In this document: positions 16,530 to 18,117 of the stretch, one piece after another
Layout: each line of letters starts with the position of its first letter
How positions within the stretch are numbered: position 1 is the first letter of the stretch
Assembly: GCA_015179025.1 (NCBI GenBank)
Contig: WHUX01000588.1
Location: 1-18,117 of the forward strand
Source: Terfezia claveryi
Taxonomy: Eukaryota > Ascomycota > Pezizomycetes > Pezizales > Pezizaceae
Length of the DNA: 18,117 nt
Reading direction: 5' to 3'
Position numbers and translations under genes: made by a program
Notes under the pieces: generated by a model
The model's input: only the letters and a program-made list of their open reading frames with translations
Told to the model about the DNA's origin: nothing
Databases searched by the model: none

Positions 16530-18117
16530 CAACAGGGAGCCTAACGACAGTAACCAGCAACAGCATATTCACCGGAGGAAAATCTCAGGACATGGGTTGT
16601 GTACTATGTAGTCTTGTTTGGGGAACGGAACATTCATGGACCACCTGCCAAATTCAACCTTGTTATTTACGACCAGGTAACACTCAATCCCAAATTAGAG
16701 GTGAACCCTGAAGTTTACCACTTAAGAATCCTGTTGATACAGATACATCAGACTTTATATAAAAGAATCCTGTGCCAGACCGTATATATATGAGGGCTAG
16801 GTATCCGTAGTCTCATATGCGGCCTTGAACAACGCATGCACAACGCAGATGATCCGATGACAAAACGTTATGCGAGAAATCCGGTGATTAGTGTCTAGCC
16901 ATTGGGACATCACAGATTCCTTATACCATGATTCAGACTCTGAGATATGGACACTTGCAGGTTGTATTTCATTCACATCTATCAGCACCAAATCCGCTTG
17001 ATTATATGCCGGTACCATGATTAACTAGCCCAGAACCCGCTTTTTTCGCGCAAGAACTTGTGCTTGCTGTAAGCTTGTATCCGCACACTTTCGACGCTAC
17101 ACAATATCAAGTAGTATCAGCCGAGCCCTATACCGCCACACAGTCATATGTGTAAGAGAAGGAACAATTCTGAGTTGAATTTGGCAAGCATTGAGACGTC
17201 ACCATTAGTCCTTCGACCGTGTGGGGTTTCTAATTGACAATGAGAAATAGGACTCACTCCTTCTGAACATCCACGTTCGGGTCAATTCTATGAACCTAAT
17301 CGTCCTCAGTGACTGGCAATCAGTCTAAGACCATGATCGAAGGAAGAACATGTTATGATCTACGCAAAGAGAACCTCTGACAGCTACCTATCTAGGTAAT
17401 AAATCTGAGACACCTAAAGATTCGGAAGCTAGTTTGATTGTTCATACCATATGCAAATGAGGCCTAACTTTTCCTGCCAAACTCAGGCCATTCTCACAGT
17501 TCAGCAAGTCTAAAACAGCCCCATTTTAACGATTTCAAATAGGTTGAAATTAAAGGTCAGAGTTAGTTACCCTGAATCGTAGTAAAATTTCAAGGTGGGG
17601 CTCAATTTAATTGATAGGCTAGGTAATTTGATTCCCAGCCAATCAAGTAGGGAGCTTGGCCGCCTATTGCTTAACCCGCTGTTTGGAAAATGTACGGGTT
17701 TTTGAAACTTAAGCTCATATATTACAATTTACAATATCTGCCGATGTATTACTATGAAGGCTATCTCTTTTTATCGACGGTGGTAATCGTCTCGTACCAC
17801 AGACGCGCTCTCGGAACCACTTAGCATAGTTAGGATCACTGCGGTACCAGAAAATTATATAACAGTTCCGGGCAGCCAATCGGGTTCCGAGATACCTAGG
17901 TACCGTATATACGAGACTACTACTTAGGTAAGTAGGTAGGAAGTAGTGCTTGAGTTCAGAGAGATTCCAGGGTTACTTGCGATAAACAAGGTACCTTTTC
18001 ATACCCAGTGGTCTCTTTCCGGACTAGAGTATGTATGAATAAATCAAGGCGTAACGTCGCCTTTAAAGGCCGACCAAAAACAATTACACAAAAGACAAAA
18101 ATGGTAAATATAAGGGT
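16530..18117. other. Gene-free tail of the window
   Basis: No coding region, RNA gene or element could be supported. Open frames at 16599-16793 (+) and 16797-17018 (-) look random in composition. Palindromes such as TACCTAGGTA (17893-17904 region) are common in fungal spacers and carry no call. Confidence 0.4.

Noticed and set aside
16599..17018. Small ORFs on both strands in the right-hand spacer
   Set aside because: Their lengths are as expected by chance in this base composition, and there are no motifs or context.

Overview
The window looks like a piece of a filamentous ascomycete (Pezizomycotina) nuclear genome. The evidence is short GT..AG introns of about 60-150 nt with CTRAY-like branch sites, a membrane/ankyrin protein whose N-terminal architecture I know only from such fungi, an M14 carboxypeptidase propeptide fragment, and AT-rich spacers full of decayed Ty1/copia-type and integrase-bearing elements. 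No tRNA, rRNA or CRISPR array was recognised.

Layout. 1-1476 is a deletion derivative of a Ty1/copia element: a 5' LTR, a primer-binding site of the half-tRNA-iMet type, a gag relic, then directly the RNase H end, with protease, integrase and most of the reverse transcriptase missing. 1480-3241 holds a triplicated 20-bp motif, an inverted repeat, a minus-strand retroviral-type integrase fossil with its D..D..E landmarks still readable, and a second LTR fragment of the first family. 3242-5764 has no convincing gene; it carries a dispersed motif (TGCCAACCAGACTAG and its reverse complement) that ends a 1549-bp segment as a perfect 15-bp inverted repeat, plus a 19-bp tandem repeat and interleaved inverted repeats.

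5765-11737 (+) is the main gene: six exons encoding an N-terminal membrane module with about four hydrophobic segments, a central uncharacterised domain of about 500 residues, divergent ankyrin repeats, and then thirteen nearly identical 99-bp ankyrin units. The reading frame is broken four times, always by a net loss of one base, with no nonsense mutation in between. It is therefore either a very young pseudogene or an intact gene read through deletion-type sequencing errors.

11738-13076 is AT-rich spacer. 13077-13498 (-) is a weakly supported Cys-containing hypothetical ORF. 13930 to about 15836 (-) is a low-complexity protein gene with twenty tandem 9-residue Gln/Thr/Lys units, a Pro-rich linker and a C-terminal domain of about 100 residues; its 5' structure is uncertain. 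Just upstream on the same strand, 16044-16235 is a truncated secretory carboxypeptidase (signal peptide plus propeptide start) with two stops. 16418-16529 is a small A-tailed insert with an 11-bp target-site duplication. 16530-18117 shows nothing I can support.

The genes do not form a pathway. The window reads as a repeat-rich accessory region in which a repeat-array (possibly recognition-type) gene and a repeat-array low-complexity gene sit among transposon debris. The best candidates for something new are the homogenised ankyrin array on a membrane-anchored protein and the 9-residue-repeat gene.
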